Assembly (NCBI GenBank): GCA_016794805.1
Contig: JAEUJI010000073.1
Coordinates: 1-45,845 of the forward strand
Origin: Gemmatimonadota bacterium
GTDB lineage: Bacteria > Gemmatimonadota > Gemmatimonadetes > Gemmatimonadales > GWC2-71-9
DNA length: 45,845 nt
Reading direction: 5' to 3'
In this document: positions 32,814-42,309 of the stretch, one piece after another
How positions within the stretch are numbered: the first letter of the stretch is position 1
How the letters are laid out: every line of letters starts with the position of its first letter
Made by a program: the position numbers and the translations under genes
The notes under the pieces: generated by a model
What the model was told of the DNA's origin: nothing
What the model saw: the letters and a program-made list of their open reading frames with translations, nothing else
Database searches by the model: none

Positions 32814-34313
32814 ATGAGCGCGGATAGTCGAGCGGGTCGGCGGCCCGGGGGGCTTGGTCTCCCGGGCCGCCTGTTCCTGACGGTGGCGCTGGTCTACGCC
32901 ATCCACTTCGCGCCCAATGTGGTGCGGGAGACCTACCTCGCCATCGCGGTCGGGGAGAGCGGCTCGGTGCGGGTGGACCGCTATCTCGGGCTGCATCCCG
33001 ACCTGTTCGAGATTCCGGGCCGGGGCGCATACATCAACAACAACCCTGGCGTGTCCCTCCTCGCCGCGGTGCCGTACGCCGTCGCCTCACCGGCCATCGG
33101 CCTGGTGCTCAGGCTCAAGCCCGAACTCGCGGCGCCCAAGCCGCCGGCGACCTACGACGACCCCCGGCCCAACCGCACCCGTTTCATGAACGAGATGCGG
33201 GCCCGCGGGCTCGACGTGAAGCTGGGACTCGCCGCCGCCGCCATCCATCTCCTGTTCAACGTCCCCGTCGGCGCCCTCGCGGCGGTCATGATCTTCCTTT
33301 TCCTGCGCGGGCGCCTCGGCAGCGAGCGGCAGGCGCTCTGGCTCGCGCTGCTGTTTGCCGTCGGGACTCCCGTCTTTTTCCGCTCCGCCTTCCTCAACCA
33401 GAACCTGGCCCTGGCCTACTGCACCCTCGCCGCGTACCTGGCGCTGGTCTGGAAGGAGACGGGTCCGGGCCGGATCGGGTGGGCGGGATTCGCGCTCGGC
33501 GTGGGGCTCGTGTGTGACTATTCCGCCGCGCCGCTTCTGCTGGTGTTCGGGCTCTGGGTGGTGATCCGCGGCTGGCAGGCCGGGGGGCTCCCGTCAGGCC
33601 TCCGGGATGGTCTCCGCTTCACCCTGGGGGCGGCTGGGCCGATCGCCGTTCTGCTGCTGTACCAGCAGGTGGCCTTTGGCAGTCCCTGGTTCCCGGCGCA
33701 GCGCTACATGCCGGACACCGACCTGAGCGTGGCCGGGTGGAACGGGCTCAGCCTCCCCAGCGCCGATCTCCTCTGGCGCAATCTCTTTGATCTCCGCTAC
33801 GGACTCCTCGCCTTCTGCCCCATGCTGGTCGGCGCGCTGGCGGCGCCCAGGTACCGGAAACGGACGGGCGGGCTCCCCTGGCCGGAGCTGGGCCTGGTCT
33901 ACGGCGCGGCGCTCGGGCTCTACCTGTTCTGCTCCTCGATCTCGTTCGCGGCGCTGCAGTGGAACACCGGGGTCCGCTATCTGGTGCCGGCGGCCCCCCT
34001 GCTCTTCCTGGCGCTGGTGCCGGTGCTGCTCCATGCGCCGAGGCTCATCGTCTGGCTGCTCGTGGTCCCGACCCTGACGATCTCCTGGGCGGTGTCCATG
34101 GCCCGGGAGGACGTGTTCACCTCCCTTCTCCGGGTCTTCACCCTGGGACCGGAGCTTCCATGGCATACCGTCCTGGTGAAGACCGCCGCCGCCTACCTGC
34201 CGGCGCTCGCCGGGGGCGGCTCGCCGATCATGGTGCTGCTGCTCAGCGCCAGCGTGCTGTGGCTCATCTGGCGGGGGGCGGTGCCGCGGGGCCCTGCGGC
34301 GGGAACGGAATAG
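32814..34313 (+). CDS. Polytopic membrane protein, GT-C-like or Wzy-like
   Basis: A 499-aa protein with about ten to twelve helices. After helix 1 (LFLTVALVYAIHFAPNVV) the loop RETYLAIAVGESGSVRVDRYLGLHPDLFE and then YINNNPGVSLLAAVPYAV are conserved-looking. A second loop has PWFPAQRYMPDTDL and LRYGLLAFCPMLVG. I do not recognise a named family. The size, helix number and long periplasmic loops fit a GT-C glycosyltransferase or a polymerase. It begins 7 bp after the radical SAM gene and the next gene starts 3 bp after it. Confidence 0.7.
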   Translation: MSADSRAGRRPGGLGLPGRLFLTVALVYAIHFAPNVVRETYLAIAVGESGSVRVDRYLGLHPDLFEIPGRGAYINNNPGVSLLAAVPYAVASPAIGLVLRLKPELAAPKPPATYDDPRPNRTRFMNEMRARGLDVKLGLAAAAIHLLFNVPVGALAAVMIFLFLRGRLGSERQALWLALLFAVGTPVFFRSAFLNQNLALAYCTLAAYLALVWKETGPGRIGWAGFALGVGLVCDYSAAPLLLVFGLWVVIRGWQAGGLPSGLRDGLRFTLGAAGPIAVLLLYQQVAFGSPWFPAQRYMPDTDLSVAGWNGLSLPSADLLWRNLFDLRYGLLAFCPMLVGALAAPRYRKRTGGLPWPELGLVYGAALGLYLFCSSISFAALQWNTGVRYLVPAAPLLFLALVPVLLHAPRLIVWLLVVPTLTISWAVSMAREDVFTSLLRVFTLGPELPWHTVLVKTAAAYLPALAGGGSPIMVLLLSASVLWLIWRGAVPRGPAAGTE

Positions 34314-34316
34314 GCC

Positions 34317-35246
34317 ATGACCCCGCCGCGGGTGTCGGTGCTGGTCTGCGCCATCGCCGGGGTGGACCACCTGGCGCGCTGCCTCGACCTGATCCTCGGC
34401 CAGGAGGGGATCACCCCGGACGAGATCATCGCGGTGCTGGACCCCAACCTCCCCGGCAGCGAGGGGCTCGCCGCCCGCTTCCCCTCGGTGCGCATCCTCC
34501 GGAATGAAGGCCAGAGCACCCCGATCGAGATCGCCAGCCGGGCGCTCCGAGAGGCCACCGGCGACATCATCGTCCTGACCGAGGACCACTGCCGGCCCGC
34601 CGGTGACTGGCTCCGGCGGCTGGTGTCGGCGCACGGCGACGGGCGCGCCGCGGTAGGCGGCGCGGTGGAAACCGATCACACCGGCAGCACCGTGACCTGG
34701 GCGTTCTACCTCGTGGACTACTACCGCTACATGCGCCCCGCGACTGAAGGACCGGCTCCGGCGCTCACGGTCTGCAACGTGAGCTACCGCCGGGAGCAGC
34801 TGGAGGCGGTACGGGAGCTGTGGCGGGAGACCTTTCACGAGACCGCGGTAAACGCGGCGCTGGCGGAGCGGTTCGGGGTGCTCTGGCTGGTGCCGGAGGC
34901 GGAGGTGCGCACCCGGCGGAGCGTCACCTTCGGTGATGCGATGTATGAACGCTATGCCTTCGGGCGGATGTTCGCCTGCAACCGGAATCGCTTCGGCGGC
35001 TCGACGGCCCGCCGGCTCGCCTATGCCGCGCTCGCGCCGCTGCTGCCCGCGGTCATCATGGGGCGGATGGCGCGCCGTGCCTTCCGTTCCGGCGCCGCCG
35101 GGGCCATGTACCTTCGCTCGTTCCTGCCGCTCCTGGCGATGGTCCTGGCCTGGACCTGGGGCGAATGGCTCGGCTACGTGACCAACCGCCTCCCCGCGCA
35201 CGTCAACGCGGCGCCCGAGCTCCGCGCCGCGGCGCGCGGCGCCTGA
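34317..35246 (+). CDS. GT2 family glycosyltransferase with C-terminal membrane anchor
   Basis: A 309-aa protein. The GT-A core has VSVLVCAIAGVDHLARCLDLI, EIIAVLDPNLPGSEG, GDIIVLTEDHCRPAGDWL (with EDH at the metal-binding place) and a GGAVETDHTGS loop. A C-terminal hydrophobic region (LAPLLPAVIMG and YLRSFLPLLAMVLAWTWGEWLGY) anchors it to the inner membrane. It ends exactly back-to-back with the minus-strand gene: TGA is followed directly by TCA. Donor and acceptor are not readable from the sequence. Confidence 0.82.
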   Translation: MTPPRVSVLVCAIAGVDHLARCLDLILGQEGITPDEIIAVLDPNLPGSEGLAARFPSVRILRNEGQSTPIEIASRALREATGDIIVLTEDHCRPAGDWLRRLVSAHGDGRAAVGGAVETDHTGSTVTWAFYLVDYYRYMRPATEGPAPALTVCNVSYRREQLEAVRELWRETFHETAVNAALAERFGVLWLVPEAEVRTRRSVTFGDAMYERYAFGRMFACNRNRFGGSTARRLAYAALAPLLPAVIMGRMARRAFRSGAAGAMYLRSFLPLLAMVLAWTWGEWLGYVTNRLPAHVNAAPELRAAARGA

Positions 35247-36755
35247 TCAGCTGCCCCCGTCCCGCCGCCACACCCGAAGCTGCTGCGCCCGCCAGGGCTG
35301 TGGCGTCATGTCCGTGTAGCCGTTCGCCGAGAGCCATTCCGGCCAGCCCCACGGCTTGGCGCGGCCCAGCAGGATGATGTCCGGCAGCCGTCCGGCCGAG
35401 TCGGCGGGCACCCACGCCTCCGTGTTGCCGGTCCGCGCCTGCAGGTATTCATCCACGCCGCGGAAGAAGGAGTTGTACCGGCTCCAGTTGGTCGCCCGGT
35501 TGAGCGCCAGGAACTGGTGGGCGTTGACCGCATAGACGGTCTTCCCCTGGTCGAGCCATCGCTTGACCTCCGCCGTCACCGGCTGCTGGGCCGCCAGCCG
35601 GTACCCCGCCGTATCGCTCCGGCTCCGCCCCGTGATCGCGAGCCCCAGCAGGTAGAGCGAGACCAGCCCCACGCCGGCCAGCCGCAGCCGCCCGCCCGGG
35701 GGCAGCAGGAGCGCGAATCCGAGCCCGAGCGCCACGGCCGCGTAGGGAAACAGGAAGAAGAAGTCCGGCGGACCCTGGTGGTCGTAGATCGTGAACGTCA
35801 CCGTGGCGAGCAGCAGGCCCGTGAAGTAGAGCCAGGCCGGCTGGGCCAGGGTGGCCGGGACCAGCTCCCGGCGCCGGCGGAGGAGATGCACCACGAACAC
35901 CGCCAGGACGCCCAGGAACAGGAAGGGCAGCAGGTTGCTCTTCCCGAACCCCTCGCGCCAGGTCTGCATCACCCAGCGGAGGTGGGTCGGCAGCCCGGCC
36001 CATTCATGGGTCATGAAGTTGCCCGGGAAGACGTACTCCTGCTCGATCTGCTCCCCGGTGGCCCCCTTGAGCCAGAAGTAGAGCTGGTAGAGCGCCACCG
36101 GCACAACGAAGGCCACGATCACCCGCGCCACCGCCCGCCACCGGTCCCGGCTCAGGAGCGCCACCACGCCCGCCGCCGCCACGCAGAGGAGCCCGGGCTG
36201 CCAGGAGAGAAAGGCCAGGGTGCCGAAGAGCGCCGACCACCCCGCGCGGCCCTCGAACGCCAGCCACATGCCCAGCGCCATGAACATCGCCATGGTGATC
36301 TTGGGCTGGGAGCCGACGGCGCCCATGTAGTCGAGGTAGGAACAGGCCAGGAGCGCCAGCATGGCGAAGATCGCGGCCGGGAGGTTGCGGCCGGCTTTCC
36401 ATGCGGCGAGCCCGGTGACCCCGACGAACACGCCGAGCGTCAGCACGCTCATCAGGCGCGCGATCGCGAGCGGGGGGATGCCCACGAGGTCGCCCAGCGC
36501 GGTGGCCCACCCGACCAGGAGCAGCGGGACCACGGTCTTCGGATCGAAGCCGCTGGCATGCGGTGCCAGTCCGGCCGAGACCCGCTCGGCGATATAGAAA
36601 TAGTGCTGGTTGTCCCGCGGGAAGATCGGGAGATCCAGGACCCCGTACCAGAGACAGATGAGCGCGCTCGCGAGGAGGCCGGCCCCGAACAGCAGCCACT
36701 GTTCCCGCCTGGTGGGATCGCGCCGTGCCGCGAGCAGGGACATGTCGTCGGTCAT
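35247..36755 (-). CDS. Polytopic membrane protein, GT39/GT-C-like
   Basis: A 502-aa integral membrane protein with about ten or eleven helices and a C-terminal periplasmic part. The first loop IFPRDNQHYFYIAERVSAGLAPH has the acidic/aromatic character of GT-C enzymes. Further loops are GAVGSQPKITMAMFMALGMW and TFTIYDHQGPPDFFFLFP. The soluble end includes VKRWLDQGKTVYAVNAHQF and LPDIILLGRAKPWGW. The gene is last in the minus-strand operon, 16 bp after the Wzx-like gene. It could be the O-unit polymerase (Wzy) that this Wzx/Wza/Wzz locus otherwise lacks, or a late glycosyltransferase. Confidence 0.72.
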   Translation of the reverse strand: MTDDMSLLAARRDPTRREQWLLFGAGLLASALICLWYGVLDLPIFPRDNQHYFYIAERVSAGLAPHASGFDPKTVVPLLLVGWATALGDLVGIPPLAIARLMSVLTLGVFVGVTGLAAWKAGRNLPAAIFAMLALLACSYLDYMGAVGSQPKITMAMFMALGMWLAFEGRAGWSALFGTLAFLSWQPGLLCVAAAGVVALLSRDRWRAVARVIVAFVVPVALYQLYFWLKGATGEQIEQEYVFPGNFMTHEWAGLPTHLRWVMQTWREGFGKSNLLPFLFLGVLAVFVVHLLRRRRELVPATLAQPAWLYFTGLLLATVTFTIYDHQGPPDFFFLFPYAAVALGLGFALLLPPGGRLRLAGVGLVSLYLLGLAITGRSRSDTAGYRLAAQQPVTAEVKRWLDQGKTVYAVNAHQFLALNRATNWSRYNSFFRGVDEYLQARTGNTEAWVPADSAGRLPDIILLGRAKPWGWPEWLSANGYTDMTPQPWRAQQLRVWRRDGGS

Positions 36756-36771
36756 GGTCAGCAGTCCGGGG

Positions 36772-38211
36772 TCAGAGGGCGAGCGAGGGCCGGAGCCCAG
36801 CGCCGAGCCGGATGGCGCCGGTCAGGAGCAGGGCCCCGAGGTAGGCCAGGGCGCCGGCCAGGATCCGGAGCGGGGTCGCGAGGGGAAGCAGCAGGACCAC
36901 GCCGGCCATGACGCCGCCGGAGAGCGCCAGGCGCCACCAGCGGGTGAGCCCGGGCAGGACGAAGCCCTCCCGCCAGACGGTGGCCGCGGCGATCACGAGT
37001 CGGACGCCCTCGGTGATCACGCTGGCGGCGGCGGCGCCGGCCACCCCGTAGCGCGGGACCAGCGCGGCGTTGAGCGCCAGGTTGAGGATGGCGGCGTACG
37101 CGGTGACCCGCAGCACCACCGACTCCCGTCCCGCCGACTGCAGTACCATGAGCGGAAGGTCCCGCACCACGCAGAGGGGAATGCACCAGAGCAGCAGGGC
37201 GAAGGGCGGCCCGGCCGGCTGGTATCCCGGCCCGTACAGGAGCAGCACCACCTGGGTCGCGAGCAGGGCGCCCCCGAGCGCCACGGGCCACGCCAGCAGC
37301 GAGACGTGCAGTGCGGCGGTCTGGAACAGCGTCACCTGCCGGTCCCGGTCGCCCTGCAGCGCGGCCAGTGAGGGCAGCAGGCTCATGCTGTAGGCGGTCC
37401 CGACGTTCAGGAAGAAGGTGACCAGGGTGTACCCGGCGTTGTAGTAGCCCACCGCCGCCGAGCCTTCGAAGCCCCGGAGGAAGAGGAAGCCGGAGTTGTA
37501 GATCACAATGCCCAGCAGCGCGGAGAGCGCCAGCGCCCCGCCCCGGGGGACGAGCGGGTGGACCAGCGCCGGATCGCGGCGGAGCGGCAGCGTGAGCCCG
37601 TCCCGCCGGAGCGCGACCAGGACCAGCAGTGCCAGCAGCAGTTCGCCGGCCATGAGGGCGAGCGGCACCCGGGCGACGTCCCCCGGACCCCGCACCAGGG
37701 CCAGCAGCAGCACCGCCGTGAGCAGCTGCCCGGCGACCGTGGCAAGCCCCGCGACCCGGTGCTTGCCGAAGCCGAGCAGCGCCCAGCGTGCGCCGAGCCC
37801 GGTCCCGAGGAGGGACAGGGCGGAGACGGCGAGCGTGGCGCCGTCGGGCTGGGGCATCAGGAGGAGCCCGACCGGGATGGCGAGCCCCGCCACCGCGAGG
37901 GCCACCCCGAACCGCGCGAGCAGGATCGGGGGGATGAGGCGCGCCGCCCCTTCCGGCCGCGCGGCCACCTCCCGGACCCCGAGCCCGAGCTCGAGCCCCC
38001 AGTCCACGATGCGATTGAGATACAGGGTGATGGCGGTGGCCACGCCCACGACCCCGTACATCGAGGCGCCCAGCGCGCGGGCCACGACCACCATGGCCCC
38101 GAACGCGATCAGCCGGGCGACGGCCTCCCCCACGGCCAGGGCGAGGAACCGCCGCCCGACCGTGTGGCTCGCCAATGGCTCGGCGACGGCGGGAGGCGAA
38201 GGAGCGACCAC
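36772..38211 (-). CDS. Wzx-type polysaccharide flippase (MOP superfamily)
   Basis: A 479-aa protein with about fourteen helices, of the size expected for a lipid-linked oligosaccharide flippase. It starts with a GTG 14 bp after the MBOAT gene. Family marks include RFLALAVGEAVARLIAFGAMVVVARALG at the N-terminus (the conserved start of helix 1 with Arg/Leu), YNAGYTLVTFFLNVGTAYSMSLLPSLA in the middle and YGPGYQPAGPPFALLLWCIPL. It would move the undecaprenyl-linked repeat unit to the periplasm. Sequence support is at family level only; substrate is unknown. Confidence 0.9.
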   Translation of the reverse strand: MVAPSPPAVAEPLASHTVGRRFLALAVGEAVARLIAFGAMVVVARALGASMYGVVGVATAITLYLNRIVDWGLELGLGVREVAARPEGAARLIPPILLARFGVALAVAGLAIPVGLLLMPQPDGATLAVSALSLLGTGLGARWALLGFGKHRVAGLATVAGQLLTAVLLLALVRGPGDVARVPLALMAGELLLALLVLVALRRDGLTLPLRRDPALVHPLVPRGGALALSALLGIVIYNSGFLFLRGFEGSAAVGYYNAGYTLVTFFLNVGTAYSMSLLPSLAALQGDRDRQVTLFQTAALHVSLLAWPVALGGALLATQVVLLLYGPGYQPAGPPFALLLWCIPLCVVRDLPLMVLQSAGRESVVLRVTAYAAILNLALNAALVPRYGVAGAAAASVITEGVRLVIAAATVWREGFVLPGLTRWWRLALSGGVMAGVVLLLPLATPLRILAGALAYLGALLLTGAIRLGAGLRPSLAL

Positions 38212-38225
38212 CGGCGGCGGGCGCC

Positions 38226-40739
38226 TCAGGGCGCGCCGCTGAGGCCGAACACTCCGCGCGCGCGGAGCTGGGCGTGGAGGCTGTCGGCGACGATGGCGTG
38301 ACCGGCGGCGTTCATGTGCTTGTCCACCTCGGAGACCCGGAGCGGAGCTTCGTCCCCGCCCCCCCAGACCTGCTGGAAGTCGAGCACCTCGATCCCGGCG
38401 GCGCGGGCCGCCTCGAGGTCCTCGACGGGATAGGTGAGCGTCATGGTCGGGGGCCGCAGCACCAGCAGCACCGGCACCGCGCCCCGCGCCCGGACCACCT
38501 GGGCGAAGTGGGTGAAGTTCCAGCGCATCACCGAGGGCATGAGCTCATTGAGCGCCCGCTTCATGGCCGTCTCCGCCATCCCGGGGGCCGCCCCGCTGCC
38601 GGCCACCAGGCGCGCCAGCGAATCATAGGGGATCGGGATGCCGGTTTCCAAGCCGTACTGCAGCCACTCGAGGTTGAATTCCCGGTCCGTGGCGTGACTG
38701 ACCATGATCACCGCGTCCGGCGCGAAGCCGGCGACCTTCTCCTCGAACAGGGCGGTCTGCTGCAGGTGGGAGAAGTTGGGGATGCCGAAGTTGAGCACCT
38801 CCACCTTCCGGTGCCGCCCCGCCCCGCTCCCGGCGAAGCGCGCCTCGAGCCGCTCGTCGAAGGTCTCCTGATCGTGGACCCCGAGCCCCGCCACGTCCGA
38901 GGGGCCGAGCAGCGCGATCCGGTAGGTGCCGGATGGCTTGGCCCGGGTGTATTCACGGTCCCGCATGCCCCACTGGTTGGTGTGGAATTCCTTGCCGTCC
39001 AGCACCATGGCCAGGCCGGGCAGCATCTCCTTGCCGACGAAGTCATGCCTCCGCGAGAAGCCATGCTCGAAGAGGTCGCGGGCCACGCCCCGCATCCCCC
39101 ACAGCTCGGCGCTCCGGTTGGCGGCGCTCAGGTCCTCGTAGTAGCCCCGGTTCTGGCGCCGCTCGTCAAAGGCCGACAGCCGGCTCACCCGGAGCGAGCC
39201 GATGAAAGTGCCGGCCGTGCCGCCGAAGTACCCCCGGGCCGCCAGGAACCCGGTGCCCAGCAGCGCCACCAGCAGGGTGCCCTGGAAGACGCTCAGGCGA
39301 GTGAGGCCGGGCAGGGTCAGCGGCTCCGGCTTCTTGGCCCGCTCGAGCGCCGGGGGGTCCCAGTTCCACCCGGCGATGGCGAGCCAGGCGCCCCAGAATC
39401 CGAGCAGCAGGACGGCGTCCACCCAGGTGATGCGAAGCGCCAGCGGCCAGAGGGCCAGCCAGTCGGCCACGGTGTCGCTGCCCCACAGGGTCCACATCAC
39501 CGAGAGCAACGTGATGGTGAGGATGGTCGAGACGCCGCGGCGCCAGTCCCATCCGCTCGACGCCGGCCCGCGGCTGCGCGCGGCACCCTTCGCCGCCTCC
39601 CGGACCGAAGTCCACACCACCAGCGCGCCCACCACGGCCCAGAACCCCATGTCCTGCGGCGTGAACAGCCACTGGCCCCGGAGCCAGAACCACTGATAGG
39701 AGTGCAGCGCCCAGGTCAGGAACATGACCAGCACCATCGCCCAGGTCAGGGCGGAGAGCTGGCTGGTCTTCTTGCGGAACTCGAAGAAGCTCGGGTAGTA
39801 CACGAGCTTCATCATGGCGTCCTTCCAGTAGATGTTGTTGCGGCGCCAGAGTTCGGTGAAGCTGGAGGCGAGCCAGTAGCGGTGGTTGGTGGCCGGCAGC
39901 TGGAAGCCGAAGAGGTGCAGCAGCCCCACCGCGAAGTGGAAGGTGCCCGAGACCTTGAGGTAGAGGGCGAAGGACCCGTAGACGAAGAGGGCCAGGTCCC
40001 GGAAGCCGTGCAGTTCCGCCGGGTCAAAATTGAAGTAGTAGTAGATCAGGCGATAGCCGATGAGGTGCGTCAGCCCCCGCACCATCCACTGGATGCCGCG
40101 CTGGTGCAGCCGCCAGGCATCCTCCGCGTAGTACCCCCGCTCGAAGTTCTTGTAGTCCACCAGCGGGAAGAGCGGGAAGCAGGCGTTGGGCAGCATGAAG
40201 AAGTACGCCAGGGTGCGCGCCGGTCGCGCCGGCTCCTTCGCATGCTTCCGGTCGTACATGTAGATCGCGAGGCGGAACATGAACATCGAGGCCAGGATGG
40301 CCCAGATGGATCCCGGCCCGGGAAACGGCAGGAGGTTGGCCCGGTAGCTGCCCAGCAGCGCCGCCGCGCCAAGCAGCAGCCCGACGCGCAGCCCCCACCG
40401 CACCGGCAGGTGCGCGATCCCGAGCAACCCGAGCCCGAGCCCGAGCAGCCAGGCGCCGTCCCGCGGGCCGAACACCAGCCCCAGGCCGGCCACCGAGAGC
40501 GCGGCGAAGAACGGCAGCCGCCAGCGGAGCGGGAGCAGGGCATGCACCACGAACCCGGCCGCCGAGAGCAGGAAGATGCGGAAGAAGCTCTGGCTCTCGA
40601 TCTGGAAGTAGCGGATCACCAGGCCGAGCAGCAGGAGCTGGCCCGCGATGAGGGCCAGCTTGGGCAGGTCGGCAAGGAGGCTGCCGGTGGCCTCGCGGGC
40701 TCCCGCGGCCGTGGCGGTGTCCAGGCTGGCGGTTCCCAC
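38226..40739 (-). CDS. MBOAT O-acyltransferase fused to an SGNH-hydrolase-like domain (copy 1)
   Basis: An 837-aa fusion. Residues 1 to about 480 are a membrane-bound O-acyltransferase with ten or more helices; the two active-site positions are Asn302 in LWRRNNIYWKD and His346 in TWALHSYQ. In most bacterial MBOATs the first is His (WHIS). From about 600 the protein is SGNH-like: nucleophile Ser614 in LLGPSDVAGLGV, NFGIPN, and Asp806/His808 in EVDKHMNAAGH. This resembles DltB plus DltD (or AlgI plus AlgJ) in one chain. The GTG start lies 2 bp after the ligase stop. It is probably the transmembrane transfer step for an acyl or aminoacyl group loaded by the ligase and carrier protein next to it. 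A paralogue lies at 42581-45139. Confidence 0.87.
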   Translation of the reverse strand: MGTASLDTATAAGAREATGSLLADLPKLALIAGQLLLLGLVIRYFQIESQSFFRIFLLSAAGFVVHALLPLRWRLPFFAALSVAGLGLVFGPRDGAWLLGLGLGLLGIAHLPVRWGLRVGLLLGAAALLGSYRANLLPFPGPGSIWAILASMFMFRLAIYMYDRKHAKEPARPARTLAYFFMLPNACFPLFPLVDYKNFERGYYAEDAWRLHQRGIQWMVRGLTHLIGYRLIYYYFNFDPAELHGFRDLALFVYGSFALYLKVSGTFHFAVGLLHLFGFQLPATNHRYWLASSFTELWRRNNIYWKDAMMKLVYYPSFFEFRKKTSQLSALTWAMVLVMFLTWALHSYQWFWLRGQWLFTPQDMGFWAVVGALVVWTSVREAAKGAARSRGPASSGWDWRRGVSTILTITLLSVMWTLWGSDTVADWLALWPLALRITWVDAVLLLGFWGAWLAIAGWNWDPPALERAKKPEPLTLPGLTRLSVFQGTLLVALLGTGFLAARGYFGGTAGTFIGSLRVSRLSAFDERRQNRGYYEDLSAANRSAELWGMRGVARDLFEHGFSRRHDFVGKEMLPGLAMVLDGKEFHTNQWGMRDREYTRAKPSGTYRIALLGPSDVAGLGVHDQETFDERLEARFAGSGAGRHRKVEVLNFGIPNFSHLQQTALFEEKVAGFAPDAVIMVSHATDREFNLEWLQYGLETGIPIPYDSLARLVAGSGAAPGMAETAMKRALNELMPSVMRWNFTHFAQVVRARGAVPVLLVLRPPTMTLTYPVEDLEAARAAGIEVLDFQQVWGGGDEAPLRVSEVDKHMNAAGHAIVADSLHAQLRARGVFGLSGAP

Positions 40740-40741
40740 GG

Positions 40742-42301
40742 CTAGCCCAGCGCCTTGAGCGCCTGCAGGTCGGTCTTGTCGGTGGACGTGCGCGGCAGCG
40801 TCTCCAGGAACCCGAAGGCGTCCGGCACCATGTACTGCGGCAGGCGGTCCATGCAGAACTGCTTGAGCTCGATGATGGAGAGCCGGCCGCCGTTCCGCGA
40901 CGCCAGCCAGGCCTTGATCGTGACCTGGCCATCATGGCTAACCATCGCGACGCAGGCCGCTTCCCGCACCTGCGGATGCCCGGAGAGGGCGGCCTCGATC
41001 TCCCCCAGCTCCACCCGGTAGCCGCGGCGCTTGACCATCCGGTCCCGCCGCCCGTGGAAGAGGTACACCCCGCCCGGCTCCTCCACCACGAGGTCGCCGG
41101 TCTTGTACCAGGGCGTCCCGTCGGGATCGGTCAGGAACGCCGCCGCGTTCCGCTCCGGCAGGTTCCAGTATCCGGACATGATCCCGGGCCCCGCGATCAC
41201 CAGCTCGCCCTCCTCACCTCCGGTGAGGATGCTGCCGTCGAGATCCACCACCCGGCTCCGCAGGTGGGAGCAGCACCACCCGATCGGGTACGGGTCGGTG
41301 CGGTCCTCCGGCACCTGGTCGGGGATCTCGTAATAGGTGCAGACGTTGGTCTCGGTGGGCCCGTAGAGGTTCCAGTAGCGGGGGCCGTGCCACAGCGCCT
41401 TGATGGCGCGCAGCCGCGGCACGGGAAAGACCTCGCCGGCGAACAGCACGTGGCGCAGGGCCGAGTAGTCGTGGCGCTCGAGCCGGCCGTACTGCGCCAG
41501 CAGGCTCAGGATGGAAGGTGTCGAATACCAGATGCTGATCCGCTCGGCCGCGGCCAGCTCCGCCAGCCGCCCCGGGTCCTTGCCCAGTTCCTCGCCGATC
41601 AGCACCAGCCGGGCCCCGTGCTTGAGCGGCACGTAGATGTCGTGGACCGAGAGATCGAAGTGGAACGGCGCGTGGGATGAGAAGACGTCCGCTGCGGTGG
41701 GCTGGAACACCTCCGAACACCAGTCCACGAAGGTCGTGGCGGCCCGGTGGGTGAGCATGACCCCCTTGGGCTTCCCGGTGGAGCCGGAGGTGTACAGGAT
41801 GTACGCGAGGCCGTCGAGGCCGGGATCCGCGGTGGGCGTGACCGGCGCGACCCCGCCCCGGTCCGCCGCGTCGAGCGCGGCCGCCAGTCCCCGTCCCCCG
41901 CCGACTTCCTCCAGCACCACGCACCGGATGGTCTTCCCGAGCTTGGCGGCCTCCGCCTCGAGGGCCGCGACGAAGGCGCGCTCCACCACCGCCACCCGCA
42001 CGTCGCAATCGGTGAGGATGAACGCTGCCCGCCAGGGCGGTGACCCCGGGTCCACCGGTGTGTACGCCGCCCCGGTCTTCAGGATCCCGAAGATCGTGGC
42101 GACGGAGTCGATCGACTTCGAGAGGTACAGCCCGACCCGGTCCCCGGCGCCGACCCCCAGCACGCGCAGCCGGTCCCGCAGGCGATCGGTGAGCCGCCCG
42201 AGATCCCCATAGCCGATGCTCCCGCGCCCCGGATCGGTGAGGGCCACGGCCCCCGGCGCCCGGGCGACCGATGCGTCGAGCCAGTGGTGCAGACAGGGCA
42301 T
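40742..42301 (-). CDS. DltA-like adenylating ligase
   Basis: A 519-aa ANL-superfamily enzyme that adenylates a carboxylate and loads it onto the adjacent carrier protein. Core motifs are YTSGSTGKPKGVMLTH (A3), FHFDLSVHDIY (A4), NLYGPTETNVCTYYEI (A5), YKTGDLV (A7), GRRDRMVKRRGYRVELGEIE (A8) and a C-terminal Lys in PRTSTDKTDLQAL (A10). The Asp of FDLS corresponds to the residue that holds the amino group in amino-acid adenylation domains, and FDLSV-x-D-x-Y is shared with DltA, so an amino acid such as alanine is a likely substrate. It has no condensation or carrier domain. GAGG over the ACP stop codon is a good ribosome site. The substrate remains inference. Confidence 0.9.
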   Translation of the reverse strand: MPCLHHWLDASVARAPGAVALTDPGRGSIGYGDLGRLTDRLRDRLRVLGVGAGDRVGLYLSKSIDSVATIFGILKTGAAYTPVDPGSPPWRAAFILTDCDVRVAVVERAFVAALEAEAAKLGKTIRCVVLEEVGGGRGLAAALDAADRGGVAPVTPTADPGLDGLAYILYTSGSTGKPKGVMLTHRAATTFVDWCSEVFQPTAADVFSSHAPFHFDLSVHDIYVPLKHGARLVLIGEELGKDPGRLAELAAAERISIWYSTPSILSLLAQYGRLERHDYSALRHVLFAGEVFPVPRLRAIKALWHGPRYWNLYGPTETNVCTYYEIPDQVPEDRTDPYPIGWCCSHLRSRVVDLDGSILTGGEEGELVIAGPGIMSGYWNLPERNAAAFLTDPDGTPWYKTGDLVVEEPGGVYLFHGRRDRMVKRRGYRVELGEIEAALSGHPQVREAACVAMVSHDGQVTIKAWLASRNGGRLSIIELKQFCMDRLPQYMVPDAFGFLETLPRTSTDKTDLQALKALG

Positions 42302-42309
42302 GGCTGGCC

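Noticed and set aside
38175-40745. An 856-codon plus-strand open frame opposite MBOAT copy 1
   Set aside because: Same pattern as above; no recognisable domain, and the minus-strand gene is well supported.
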